Of a stretch of DNA of 64,000 bases, positions 1 through 13,500 are shown piece by piece. The notes beneath the pieces were generated by a model. That model ran no database searches. It had not been told where the DNA came from and saw only the letters and a program-made list of their open reading frames with translations. Source of the stretch: Euglena gracilis (Eukaryota; Euglenida; Euglenophyceae; Euglenales). The stretch lies in NCBI GenBank assembly GCA_039621445.1, contig CP154956.1, positions 81,526,474-81,590,473 of the forward strand, given 5' to 3'. The translations under genes were made by a program, and so were the position numbers. How positions within the stretch are numbered: position 1 is the stretch's first letter; the number at the start of each line of letters is the position of its first letter.

Positions 1-574
1 GGGTGGGGTGCAGGTGAAATTTCGAATCCAATACTTTCCGTGGCAGGGTCCCAAAAGTATCTTCCAGGATAAAAAAACTCATTATCAAAGCCAAATTATA
101 TAACATGGAGGAAAGAGGGGAAGATAAAATTCAATTTTTTTTTGAACTGGGGTCCATTGCTGGGTTGATTGATGAAAAACTGGGGAGGGGGCATCTTTAG
201 GGGGGGGGGCCATTTGCTGAGAGCTGAATTGGGGTGAAATTAGGTACTTTTGGTTATGTGCGACCTCCCCAGGGGTTCGACCTCGAAATCAAAATAAGGC
301 TGGTTGAAGTGGTGACACAGCGAAAAAAATCAGCAGCACACAGGGGGGGTGAGGGAAACAGCAGCGCAGAACCCCGTCCCCTGGTGCAACGCCGACGGTG
401 GCGCGCCTCTCCGGCCGCTTGATCTCTGTCATCATCTTTTTTGAAGAAAATGGATGTTATTCCAGGGTTTGGTGCAAGAAATTCACAACAAATATACAAT
501 TTGGGACCCTTCTTTCGTGGCCTTGATTATTTGTCGGTTGATTGGTGCAGCATGTTGCATAATATTGCACTTAC

Positions 575-1157
575 GGTAAGATTCTCCACGACCAGGCTTC
601 TGCTTAAGGACCCCGGGGGGGGGTGCTGGCTAGCCAATCGGCTAGACACTGGAAAAAATGGACCAGCGAGACCCCCCTCCCCCCGGGGGGGGGGGGGGTC
701 CGGGGGTCCCCCCAACTAAAATTTTTTTTCCTCCGGCGCTGTGCGCCGAGGTGGAAATGAGGTTTTTAATAGGTTTTTGGCTGTTTTTTTTTCCAAAAAT
801 TCCCCAAAAATGGGCAAAAACGGGCATTTTTGGCCATTTTTGGGGGTCCCAAAAAAATTCCGAAAGCTAGCCCTGCTAGCAGACCCCCCGGAGGGGGGTC
901 TGCTAGAAATCCCACTAGCCAAATTTGGTCTAGCTGCAGTCCAGCCCCCCCGGGGGAGGGGTACTGCAATCCCTTAAGCAGAAGCCCGCCCACGACCCCA
1001 CACGCCGGGCGAAGCGGAGAGGGGCGGGCATCACCGACGCCGTGGGGGACCCGTACAGCACCAGCCACAGGAGGGCCCAGAGGCCGTCGGGGAGGAGCCG
1101 GCGGTGTTGCATCGCCCACGCCGGGCAGGCCGCTCCCGCATGGGCGCCGGCCAACAC
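575..1157 (-). CDS. Partial gene, hydrophobic protein of unknown function (two exons seen)
   Basis: The exon at about 998-1157 begins after an acceptor-like CAG (positions 1158-1160) and stays open in a frame whose third codon positions are nearly all G or C, the strongest coding sign in this part of the window. It encodes a hydrophobic stretch (GLWALLWLVLYG) followed by basic residues, so a membrane or targeting segment is plausible. It is interrupted by the element at 594-989. Coding resumes in about 18 bases (575-593) ending at a strong GTAAGT-type donor. A further short exon may lie near 380-425 (IKRPERRATVGVA in one frame), but its phase does not fit simply. I do not recognise the protein, and both ends are missing. 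Confidence 0.45.
594..989 (-). mobile_element. Introner-like element with perfect 8-base duplication
   Basis: The element is flanked on both sides by CCACGACC (586-593 and 990-997, plus strand). Its ends are inverted repeats of GGCTTCTGCTTAAGG type. It holds G/C runs and the GC hairpin near 735-752. The flanking duplication is coding on the minus strand, and removing the element plus one copy joins the exon at 998-1157 to a short exon ending at a GT donor at 574. It is therefore read as an intron created by insertion. Confidence 0.6.
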
Positions 1158-3691
1158 CTGTGGGCCGCAGCGACAGGGCCCGGGCTTAGCTTAGCCCGCC
1201 ACCCCTGCCCACCTGAAAAAGTCCCCAAGAGGCACCTTTTTAAGACCCGGGGGGGGGCCACCCACCCAGACCGGTACCCCCCACCCAACATCAGGACGTC
1301 CAAAGGAATTTCCCAGAGAAATTTCTGGCGTTTCGCACCAAAATTCAGAGCCAGCCTGCGGCCCCAGACCTTGTGGGTCTTCTGAGCTGGAAAAAAAAAA
1401 CCCGGTCCTCAAAAACATTATATTTTCTGAATTTCATACGGAGAAAACTCTCTTAAATTTTGACATTCTGGGTTCATTCGGGGAGACAATAGCTGTCCGT
1501 TGATTCTTTCATCTGCTGATCGTTTACAGGAACCCATTACCCCCCCCCCCTAGTCGTATGACCGGGTTCCTGCAACCTGTGACCGGGGGGGGTGGTCATA
1601 ACACCCCCCTAACCTGCAACCTGTGACCGGGGGGTGGTCATAGATGAGGGGGCGGTCGTAGGTGTGTGTGAAAACTGTCCCAAAATGGCATTTTTTACCC
1701 CCCCAAAATGTCCCATTTTTCAAAAATCCGGCGCTTCGCGCCGGCAGGGGGGACCTTATTTTGGGGGGGTCCATTTCATGGATTTTTGCTCGGACCGGCC
1801 AACTTATTTTGGGGGGTTAAATTTTTTCGCAACCTGCAACCTGTGACCGGGGGGGGGTGGTCATAACACCCCCATGACCTGCAACCTGTGACCGGGGGGT
1901 GGTCATAGATGAGGGGTGGTCGTACGACTAGGGGGGGGGGGGTACCATAAATGGAAAGAAAGGGAATCAAAAAAAGTGGGCAGAACGTTTGCAAAGGCCG
2001 GCCAGCAGGTTGCTGAAAGACCAGGAGGGGGGGTGGGGGTGGCAGCAAAAGTTTGGGGGCGGGCGGGTCACTTACTGGGGGGGGGGGTTATTTTTAGGGG
2101 TTATTTTTTAAGCTCCAATTTCTTTTAGGCGCTTTGCACCGAAAATGGAGGAAAATCTCCCTCCTTGGGGGTGCCCCACCAGGGGGAGGGGCGGATGCAC
2201 CAACCCTACCGGTCACCAAACTTTTTTTTTAAAAAAAACCCCTGGGTGGTAGCTGATTGGCAGGGAAAAAAATGCTGGCTGCAACCACAGCCTGGACTGG
2301 GCTCAAACTCGAAAACGCACAACAACAGGCAACCCCGTCTGGGCTGCAATCAGAGGTACCTCCCCCCCCCCTCCCCGGGCGCTTGGCCCGGCCATGATTG
2401 AAGGTAAGGCCGGGGTCAACCTTAGGGGGGGCCAAATTTGTATGTTAAGAAATTTGGCGGCCATGCGCCAAAGGCCAAAGGCCAACTTTAGAGGGGCCAA
2501 GTTTGCATGTAAAGAGGAGGCAGGCCAATCCCCAGGGGCAATGGGGAAAAGGACGCCTCGAGATGGCCACTGCCCCAGAGCACCGCCTTGTGCTTTATGG
2601 AAGCGTGTTTGAGGTGTCTTCCAAAGATGCCTTCCAATAACTTTAGCGGGCAAGACATTGAAGATTTTTGGTTTTTTTCCAGCAGAACCTTGACAAAAAT
2701 TCCTTAGACCCACAAAACAAAAGCAAATCTGGGGTTTGCTAGACTTTGTTTGGCACAGCTCAAGCACGTTGGTGTGATGGCTCAGGGAAGGTGTTCACAA
2801 AGTCATTCAGCTGAACCAAATGGACAGGGCTTGAATTCAGAGAACACAAAAAGGATGTCCTTCATTTATTATCCTTCCCCATTCATCCTTGTTCTCCTTT
2901 TTGCAAAACGGGCAAACTCGCAGCACTGTTCAAACGAGTGGCCAGACAAACGGAGAGACTTGAATGAATTGGGGGGGGGGAGTCGCAGCAGTTGAACTGT
3001 ACATCTATGTCACAGCCTGGCAGGAGGCCATATAGACAACAAGGGGGAGGGCAATCAACGTGACACTGGCAAGTAGTGGCCGCGCTGGGGTGGGACGGCG
3101 GTGACAAGAACCTCGCTGGGGCGACGCCCAAACGGCCACCAGACACTGATGGTTGTGCTATGGAACTCTTTTTCTGGGTGGGGCACCGCAATGAAAGCCT
3201 GCATACAGTGCATCTCACAACAAGAGCAACATCTGTGTGATAAGCCTTCGAAAATACTTCACATCCAGACTCTCCCCAGATTGCGGAACTTGGAGGAAGA
3301 CGAGTGCCAGGGGAGGGCAGAGGTGGCATGTGGTCAGCAAAAGAGAGTCACCCGGGGAGAGTGCTGGGGGGCCAGGCGGAATTCGACTCATCCCAGAGGG
3401 GCACGGGGGTCTCAGGGGGCCTGGAGTGCCTGGCCAGGCCGGGTTAGTGCCTGCCTGGCTGCGGGCCAAAGAGCGCATGAAAAATTGGCGTTTCTGGGCG
3501 TCCGGTGCCTTCGGCGCCCAAAGTGCCTTGGCCGAGTGCCCACCCTTTTGGCCATGTGCCCCACCCCTCGACCCCCACACTGTGGGTTGGATCTGAGTGC
3601 CTTAGAATGCCTGCCCAGGCAGGCACCCCGCCTTCCTCCCCTCCCCCAGGCAGGCGGGGTCGGCTTAACATTCAGCCTGCGCGGGGCCGCG
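1158..3691. other. Intergenic or intronic, no gene recognised
   Basis: Apart from the foldback at 1541-1945, this stretch holds polyG/polyC runs, AT-rich stretches and short ORFs with no codon bias. The 3090-3680 part is GC-rich and open in several frames, but none shows a protein-like composition I can support. It follows the stop codon of the proline-rich gene at 3692 and may contain its 3' untranslated region. Confidence 0.5.
1541..1945. repeat. Foldback repeat with long terminal inverted repeats
   Basis: The left end (polyC, then CTAGTCGTATGACC) is inverted at the right end (GGTCGTACGACTAG, then polyG). Inside each arm the block ACCTGCAACCTGTGACCGG and a GGTGGTCATA block recur, at 1565-1650 and 1830-1925. 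The centre carries the GC hairpin at 1728-1748 and an AAAATGTCCCATTTTT-type AT segment. No coding sequence is visible. A clear target duplication was not found. Confidence 0.6.
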
Positions 3692-3952
3692 TCACCAGAC
3701 CTCGGTCTTCCGCTTCGGCCGCGGGGTCCGCTTTTGGCCGCCCTTCCGGCCGGGCGCTCCTCCTTTCGCGGGGGACTGGAGGCGGGGCTCCGGCGGGTAC
3801 TCCACGGCGTCGATGACCGCGCTGTGGCCCGACCGGGGCCGGTACTCCTGCGTGGCAGCCGGCGTGGACGACGAATGGCCCACGTCACTCACCCAGTCAC
3901 AGGATTGGATGTTTGAGGCACTTGCCTCAGGAAAAGCTAACAGTGCTGTGTG

Positions 3953-4012
<60 letters not shown>

Positions 4013-7000
4013 TGTGTGTGTGTGTGTGTGTGTGCGTGTGTGTGTGTGTGTGTGTGCGCGCGCGCGCGCGTGCGTGCGTGTGCTCGCGTGCGTGTGTGTG
4101 TGCGCGCGCCTGCATGATGTTGTCGTGTCAGCCTTTCAGACCTTCAGGGTCCCCATTACGGGCCGGCTTTCCAGGTGACAGTTTCCCGGGGTGGGGGAGG
4201 GGGGCAGGCAACACATCTACAAGCAGTTGCAGGCACGAGACACCTTAACGATCATATCCACTGGTATGTGGTCGGCCGAGAGAGACCGGTTGGATCGGGT
4301 CAGACTGTTGGGCACCGAGCTGACCGCCGCATTTCTTTCCATCGCCACCCTCAGGGGGGACGAGTCAGCTTGCCCGCTATACTCCAGGGCGTTGAATGGG
4401 CCGATCGGGGCCGGACAGCCCTCTGGCCCTTCACTTCCCAGAATCTCCTCAGCATCTGTTCATTGTCATCTTTGACAAGTCTGAGCCCTCGAAAACATTT
4501 CCTTGAACATAAAATGAGAAAAAATCTAAAACCAGCAAAGGTGAAAGAACATGAAACTGGTAATAAACCCTGCAAAACACAGCGGTTTTCGCATTCGCAT
4601 TTTCCCTCCGCAGTTTCCCATTCACCCACTTCTGCTGTCAGGCGGCTTCAGCAAATTTTCCTTCTCTATGACAGTTTGTGCAGTGATTGTTGCAACCTTG
4701 GAATCCGGACATTTTCGAGTGGAGTCATTTTCAGTGTACTGCAAAATAGCCATGGCCGACAATTGATGGCCCAAATCTTCAAATCTTGGCATGGTCAGCT
4801 GGCCATGTGATCTGACACAAATTGATTGGTGTTGTTGCCCAGGGTTTACCTGTATTTCGTGCTGGGGACCCCGAATTCTTATTTGTGATTTTTCGTTATT
4901 GTTTGTGCTATCTTTCAATTGAGATCCCACAACATTCAGGGCACCTCGGTGCATATTACATCTTCCTTGGTAAAATTGTGCATTTTATGGAAATTCAGGA
5001 GGTACACAAATGAAATACTGCCTTGTTAAAACCCTTTTCTTCTTATAAATGACACCAACATACAATTACGCCACATAATTAGCAGAAGCATGACATACAC
5101 AACAGATCTCACTCCCCACATGTCGGACTTAAACAGTCCAGGACACTTACTTCAGCTTGCTCATTTAGTGTGCCCTGTTTTCCCACACTTCCAAAATTGT
5201 GTTGTTTCGTAAAATTTGTTCCGCAGACATTGTTGCACACCAGAATCAGAAGATGGCAAGCTACAAAGAGCGAATGAAAAAAACAACAACTAAACCCAAA
5301 ACAAAAAAAGATGAGAGTAAATATAATATATAATATAAATAAAAGATAAAAAAGATGGGAGTAAAAAAATACATCTGTCCAAACCTTCAAAAATTCAACT
5401 ACCATTCATTCTCCGTTGTCATTGTTCAAAAAACATTTCATCCGTGAATTTTCGTGACTTTCCATGGCACAGAACAGAGGAAAATCCCCGTGTTGCCCTG
5501 TATACCAACGCGAATTGAACCATAAATACACACACATTTACAACATATTTGTGTGCTTGTCAGCACAAACACTCTGGATACCTGCTGGATTGGAAATTAG
5601 CTGCTGATGCAAAAATGATTTGAAAACAAGAACCCCTCCAAAAACAATCTTGTCATTGTCATAGCAGAATGGACGGATGTTGATGTTCTATTTCACATGT
5701 GCAGACAAACAGAGGACGTCCGGGGTGGAAATAGCTCCTGTGACGTCTCCAACAGGCCGTCCTCCTTGTCGATCACATTTGGTGACCAAGTTGGCCCTGG
5801 TCGGCCATGGTCGGGAAATAACTGGCTGTCGGTGCCAATAAAGAATGTATGGACAGAGATGTCCATACACTTTGCGCAGTTTGACCACTTCCCCCCCCCA
5901 CATTTACCCACTTTTGGCCTCTTTTGGTTGCCTTTGGGTGGTGGCTTCTGGATACTTTGCCACTTTTGCCCACTTTTGGTTGGTTTGGCCACTTTTGATC
6001 GCTTTTGGCCACTTTCAGCCACTTTGACTTATGGGCAATGCAAAGTGTGCTTTTGGCTGCTTCAAATTGCTTTTTGGCCACTTTTGACTATTTTTTTTTG
6101 CCACTTTGCCCGATTTTGCCCACTTTTGGCCAATTTTGAACACTTCGAGGCCACTTTGGTCCACTTGAGGCATGATTGGCATAATAGATAATAAGCCCTG
6201 GATAGTCCTGATTGGCCGACGCGCGATCAGGGCCGACTGAAACCAAAGTCGGGCCTGGTTGCACTCGGTCTGCCGGCCATAAATACTTGCTTGGGGGGGG
6301 GGTGCCTGGAAAAGACTCGCAGTTTTCTATCCCGGGAATAAAGCAGGGAAATTATGCAAAAAATAATTAAATTGGCACCCGAGTGATTCACCACCAATTT
6401 TGGATGAACAGTGCTGGCAAATTCCATAGTGCTGGCTGGGGGGAGGGGGACAGCCTGACCCACATCGCAGCATTCGAGGCTCCCTGTGGGGCTGGCGGTG
6501 TGGTAGCAGAAAAGGCGGAGGGGCTGGCAGCGGGATATATGGTGGTGGTGGGATAGGCGGGGTACGTGGTGCTGGTGCTGGGGTGGGCGGTGGAACTGGG
6601 GGCGGGGTAGGTGGTGGTGGTGGTGGTGGTGGTGGCCATGGCAGGCTGAGGGGCTGGCGCTGGCACGCTGCTGCCACAGCCGACTTTTTTCGTAGACCCT
6701 CTCCTGACTCAAGCTGGCCTGGGACCAGGGGCAGTGGGCAGCTCTGGGCTGATCATCAAAAGTGGACTTGGCCAAATGCATTTTGGAATGTGTTGGACTT
6801 GACCAAGACCATGCACAAAAAAAGGCAGGCAGTTAAAGGAAGCGATGCTGTCCGGATTTGAAATTCTGCACGTGCTTCATTTTGCTCATGCAATCGCACC
6901 ATCTATGGTTTGTTTCTCGTATTTGCAGTTTTTGGGCGGTGTACTCCGAGATGACCTTTCGAGAATGCCTGCACCTGCTCTCCGGGTGCTTCCAAGGGGA

Positions 7001-10000
7001 ATCAAAAAGGGAATCAAAAAGAGGGATGTCCCATCCAGAGGTTTTTTTTTTTGAGGACCCGTGGGGAGGAGGGTCCGGACCGGGACCCACCGGGGGGGGA
7101 TCGGGGGGACCCACTTTTGGGGGTCGCAATGTTGCTGCCCCAAAAAACTTTTCAGCGCTTCGGAACCTCGGCCCGATTCCCCCCTGGTGGGGGGGGGACT
7201 CGGCCGGGGACCCCCCCTGCAGTCCCCCCCCCAGGTCACAAAACTTAGTTGGCATAAAGTCCCCCCATGTTGTCCAGTGGACATTGCAATGTCCACCCCT
7301 GAAGCTTCCCAATGAGGCCACCTGGCCTCAAATTTTGGCAGTTTTTTTGTTGCCTGGGGAGGCAAATAAATCTGTTTCCAGGGTTATGAAATGAAATCTT
7401 AAATCTTTCCAGGGTTATGAAATCTTTGAAATGCTGCCTTAGCCAGTGAAAAAGTTGGGGGTCCAGTGAATAATCCCCCCTGTCCATTTCCCATCTGCTT
7501 ATGGGGTCTGCCAGGCATTCTTTTGAGGGGACCCACTTTACTTGGAGGATTTTATATTTTTCTAAAACAATCTCTGGTCCCATCCCATGTGAACCATTCA
7601 CCCAAATTAAATGCAGATCGACTCGTTTAGCTTTGTGCCCCATTCCAACTTCTCTGAGACCCGAATGCCAGAAAAACAACCTTATTCTGTTCTTGACTTT
7701 CTCGACGCTGAACCTCAGAAAGCGCCAACTTCTGGCTGGACCATCCCGGCCACCTGCAGCGGTGTGGGGGAGGCGGCCGGTGAGGGCGTCGGCACTCGGG
7801 TCCGGGAGTGGCTGCCACTCTCAGAGGGGGTGCCAGGGATGGATGGGAAGCCTTGAGGGGGGGGGGGTGGGTCGGACCCCCCCCTCCTACCTCGAAACTG
7901 AGGGGGGGCCGAAATTTTTTCGATTTCATGGACGGGCAAAGGGCCGGAAATTGGGTTGGAATCGGTCAAAAACCCCTGATTTTTCTTTGAAAATCGATCC
8001 AAAAATGTTCATTTTTTGAATTTTTTTGAACATGTTTTTGGGGGAAAACACCAACACATCAAAAAATGGGCAATATGGCCAAAAGTGAGCAAAAGGGGTG
8101 TTTTTTGCTCATTTTCCGGCGCGCAGCGCCGGAAGAAAATTTTCTGCTATTTTTGGCACCTGTCAAGGAGGGGGGGTGGGGGGGTCCGGACCCCCCCTCC
8201 CAACATCTAGGGGGGGGGTGGTCCGGACCCCCCCCTACCACCTTACCCCCCCAGGGGGGGGGGGGGTCGGGACCCCCCCCTACCACCTACCTCAATACTG
8301 AAGGGCTTCCCATCCATCCCTGGGGGGTGGCGTGGAGTTGTGTCGGGGAGCCGAAAAGTGGGGCGGGGGGCACGACATATGTCGAGGACCCGGGGACTGC
8401 TCCTCCCGCTTCCCGCTGGGAGTGGGGGTCGTGGGAACCCTGAGCCAGGTTGGATGAAAACCAGCCAGGGGGACAAAATGATTTGGCCGAAGGGGAACGA
8501 GATGAGTTTAACCTGGGCCAGCTATTTTGTGGGTCAGCCATTGGCCAGCGGAAAATGGCCCTGAACTGATGGCGCTCACGACAAAAGAATGGGCAGCAAT
8601 AATGAGAGGGGACGTTTAAGCAGTCCCCGGGACGTCACAGGCGTTGCGACATATTCGGTCACGGTCACTGGGACTTGGGGGGCTATGGGATAGCCGCCGG
8701 GAGGAAGGATGGGTGGCAACTCCCCTGTCCTCCACCAACAGCAGCACAATTATCAACACAAATGATAACAAATCACAGAGGTTCCTTGCAAGGGTAGGAA
8801 ATGCCTAACACAGCCGTATTCTGAATGCAGTTGCCATCTACCGAAACCACCTTCTTTGTTCAGCTGGCATTGCACAGGAGGTGTTCTGGTATTTGGCGAT
8901 GGTATGAGTTACGTTAGTCCCGTGTGCAGACACTCCAGTTCTAAAGGGATATCCCCATATGGTGAAAACTGGGGAGGCTTAAAAGGCTATTTATTCTTAT
9001 TTTTCTGTTGACATGGTCTGGTTTCGTTGGTTCGTTCAACATCTCATTGAGATTTTTTTGAATTATTTTTGTGGGAGGGGGAAAGGTCAGTGGGCTGGAC
9101 ATGGGAGGCTGCAGGTGGCAGCGTCGGCAGCGGTGCCACCCCGGAGTATCGTGTGACACTGCTGCTGCCGAACTCCCCGGTGTAGCCTGCGGAGCTGACG
9201 GGGACACAGCAGCGCCGTCGCTTCCACCACGCAAACATGTGAATGTCGCATATCTGCCATTTGTTCACGTGTGCGCCTGCGCGGCGCCTTGCATAACCCC
9301 CCCTAATAGAAGCACAGGTGCGCTTGTAGCGGACCACCGCCTTCGGCGGCGGGGGGGGGTGCACTTTTATTTGGACCCTGCGCTTGTAGCGGCCCCGTGC
9401 TTCTATTAGGGGGGGGGGGTTATGCGTTCAAATGCAGACATGTGTTATGGCCTCTACCTGTCACATCTGGTAAACTCCATAATTCCATGGGTCATTGGCC
9501 ATCTGGCGGAAGAGCGCTGCACATAGATGCTCACATAGAGCCAGGGTAAGAACACACACCGACAACTCATGCGTCCAATGGCATGGGCTTGCCTCACTTC
9601 AGGAAAAGCCTGGCAGTGCAGTGCTGGCAGTGGCGACACAACACAGCGCAGTTGCAGTGCGGCACAGTGCATGAGAATGACAATGCAGTGCGTTTGGGTG
9701 GAGAACCAAGAGGAATGGCAGTGAAGTGGCAGATGCAGTGCAGTCACAATGCAGTGCAATCAGTGTAGTGAAAGCCACGGGCAAGGCAAGCCCCAAACAT
9801 CATATTGTCCAAAAAAAACATTTGACACACATGATACAGAAGGAGGCGGCGGACGGGGATGCGACATGACGACCATCGGCAGCTCGGGGTCGAAGTCCAC
9901 CGGGGTGTTGGTCCGGTTACGGGACCCGGCGGGGCTGTACTGGGGGAAGGGGAGACCGCCGCGGCCGGAGTTGCGGTAGGCGGGCGGGTGGGCGTCGCTG

Positions 10001-10189
10001 AGGAGCGCCAGGGCCCGCCCGTCGGGGAGGACGGCCCGGGGCGGGGAGCGGGGCGGGGCGTCGGCGTCGGGCTGGGAGGCCCGGCGCTGGGGAAACGGCC
10101 CGTAGGGGGACCGCCACTGCGACCTGCGAGGGCCGTTGGACATACTGCGTCATACAAGGAACAAGGATTGGACAAGACACTGCCCTGCG

Positions 10190-10256
<67 letters not shown>

Positions 10257-10293
10257 ACACGGACGCACGCACGCACACACACACACACACACG

Positions 10294-10347
<54 letters not shown>

Positions 10348-10364
10348 CACACACACGCGCGCAC

Positions 10365-10451
<87 letters not shown>

Positions 10452-10493
10452 CACACACACGCTCAAACACACACACACACACACACGCACGCA

Positions 10494-10525
<32 letters not shown>

Positions 10526-13500
10526 CACACACATACACACACACACACACACACACGCACGCACACACGCACACGCACACACACAACACACGCACACACG
10601 CACAAACACACACGCACGCGCGCACATACACGCACACACACAATGGACAGCAAAAACAGCAAATATACGCCAACGATGTCGAAAAAATACAGAATAAATA
10701 CAACAGCAACAGCAGCAACAATAAAAATATGGATGAAGTTGATGCGCCATCTGGAACTTCGAATCGGTGGCAAGGTTCCGAGGTATGCAGGCGGTCACTT
10801 TGAGAATGGGACAGTGCCAGATGCCAATCAAACCACATACTTGCGGGGGCTCCATCGGTGCGGCAGGTCGTCCTCCAACAGGGCGGTCACCTCCTCACGC
10901 AGCGCTGCGATGTCCACCTCTCTCGACCGGCGGGGCGACTCTCTCGACTCGGCGTATCGCTGTGGAACATATGATAATTTGGGGGCACATCGTTATATCC
11001 ATGCTATTGCCTTCGTCATTATCATGCCATACCCATCATATCATACCACAAATGTTCTTGGTCATTGAAAAACCGAGGGCAAAAAATGCATGTTGATGGG
11101 CCCAGTGGAGCGCTTCTGGGCGGTGTTTGCAGCGAGTGAATTTGAAGCCCGTTGAATGAAATTGACCCCGGAATGACATCCCGTCTGGTGTTGCATTCCC
11201 AGTGACAACCCAACACACCGACTCGTATGGTGGCGATGCGCGGTAATCAACGTCGTGGAGCGGGGACCCCGGGCGACGCTGCGGATAATATGCCGGCTTT
11301 GGGGCTGGGCCCCTGCTGTGCCATATGCCACCGGCCTGGGATCGACTCTTCGGCAAAGAACCTTCTGCATGACAACGGACGCCTACAAAAAAAGCCAGAG
11401 GATGCGCCATGCATTCATCAACCCTCCCCGCCCAATTGCCCAGCAGGGGCCCCACCGACTGGGAGCGCCGAGGCGGAGGGGTGGGTGGAGGAGACCGGGC
11501 GCGGGGCGGCCCCAGAGCCGGGGGGACGAGCCTTGCCTGCCACAGCCCGGGGGGGGGGGGGGTCTGAGTCCGGTCAAACCACGTCTGAGGCGGGCGACGA
11601 TGATGGCGAAGCCAGAGGGAGACCCGCCCACCGAGCACACCGTCAACAGAAAAAAGGGCGGCAGAGGTTTTGGGGGGGGGGGGGCAGCCCTCGGCCCTGG
11701 ACGCTGTGGGGGACCGGAGGGGAGGGCGAGGGGGACTGCCGGCCCCCGATTTGGGTTTGGGTCGGCTTTGTGCCGGTTGGGGGGCGGCGGCCGGGATGGC
11801 GGGCTCCTCCGGGTCAGGCAGGTCGTACGGCTCGATCTGGATGGCTGGGAAACCTGAGAGGAGGAGCCCCAAAACCGGCAGGAGGTCCGCCAGCCAACAC
11901 ATTTTCCCACAGCCAGCAATCCTTGGGGTCCCTCTGGGGGGTTGACTGCAATAAAATTGGATCCAGTTCTGTTGAGCTCAGCCAAAAATGTCCCGCGTCA
12001 AGTTGACTTAAAATTAAGTCCTTCTTCTTTTTTGTGTTGTTTGGTTGCAATATTTCCAACATTGGGGAAGATCATATTCCACAGAACGGTTGAATCACAA
12101 TTTTGCTTTTTGCTGTTATCTTGGTCGTTGCAGGTGTGCCAAATGTTTTATTTGTTAAACATGATTCTGCCAATCCGAAAGCCGACATCATCCGCACAAT
12201 TATTCGGGTGGGCCACTTCGACAATTTGATTAAACCCAAATTGGTTGTTTTTTTCCGTTTTCTTAAAAAAAAACCTTCCCAATGATGCTGAAAGCTTTGT
12301 GGAAGGGATAAAGATCTCATGATGGCGTGTTGTGGGGGGGCCAATGCGCAGGAATATTTTTCACCTGCAAATGACTCTGGACGACTTCCAAAGGGAAAAA
12401 TAGTGTTGAAGGTCTTGAACACATTTGTTTGTATGTACTGTGTGAATATTATATGAACCTACTGAAAGTTTTCCTCTCACTCAGATTTTGCGCTGCGCCA
12501 TTGTCAAAATAAATGCAAAGCCCACTGCTGACCCAAAATGCAAGTGGTGAAAGCGACCCTTTCTTTTGATCAGTACGAGCATTACTCAGAAAAAACGGGA
12601 TGGGGGCAAATGATATTTCTTTCAAAAAAAGAACAGATTAAATAGTACTTTAATCTGCTCTTGCTCGTAACTTCGTAACTGTAACTTCGTTTTTTAATCA
12701 ATTGGTGTTACTTGGACAGCAGGGTACCCGCATCCGCCGTTGGGTGAGGGTAGAGGAATGCAGAGGGCCGCGGCGACGTAGTGGGATTGGCGGGCCCTCC
12801 CGGTCGGTCCACGGGGGCAGGGGCTGGGCTGGGGGTGGGGGCGTGGGCAAGCTGGGGGACTGGGTTGACGGCAGCGCACAGGTTTGGCACACAATGGAAG
12901 CGGTGGTGTCGGTGCGTTTGCATCCTGGTGTATCCATACGTGGCTAAATCGCCCCACCCCCCCAATCTGGAGGGAGCTCCGCTGAACTAAAATTTGAGCC
13001 AGCTTCGCGGATGTCCGAGGAGGGGGAGGGTTGGAAAATTATGGGACAATCCCTGATTTTCTTTGAAAGAAATCTTCAAAAACTGCTCATTTCTGTTTTT
13101 TTTTTAGCTAACGTTTCTGTATGCTCAAAAATGAGGAAAAAACGCGTTGTTTTGTTCATTTTCCGGCGCCGGAAGAGATTTTTTGGCCGATTTTTTGGCC
13201 GTTTTCTTGGAAACTGCCAAAGGGGTGGGGGACACCGCCTCCCATCATCTGGGGTGGGGGAAGAGGGCTTGTCCAACCCCCCCCCCCCCCACCACCTTAT
13301 CCCTCCCACGGGGGGTGGATAGGCTTCCCATCTATCCCTTGCCAGCCTGGCACATCTGGGCCGAGCCGAAAACTTTTTTGGTACAAAGCACCAGAAATTT
13401 TTGCAGGAGAGGGGTTGAAATGGGCAAAAACGGTGTTATTGAAGGTTGTCAGGGAGGCGGGGGGTGTTCACCCGAAAATTTTGGCCGAAAAAAACACAAC

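Noticed and set aside
3813-4248. Plus-strand ORFs with CVRACVRACV repeats
   Set aside because: Product of the TGCG microsatellite, not protein coding.
9744-10838. Minus-strand open frame of 364 codons and other long frames through 10191-10643
   Set aside because: They are Cys/Val/Arg or His/Thr repeats created by the CA/TG array; only the 10144-9838 part has normal codon use.
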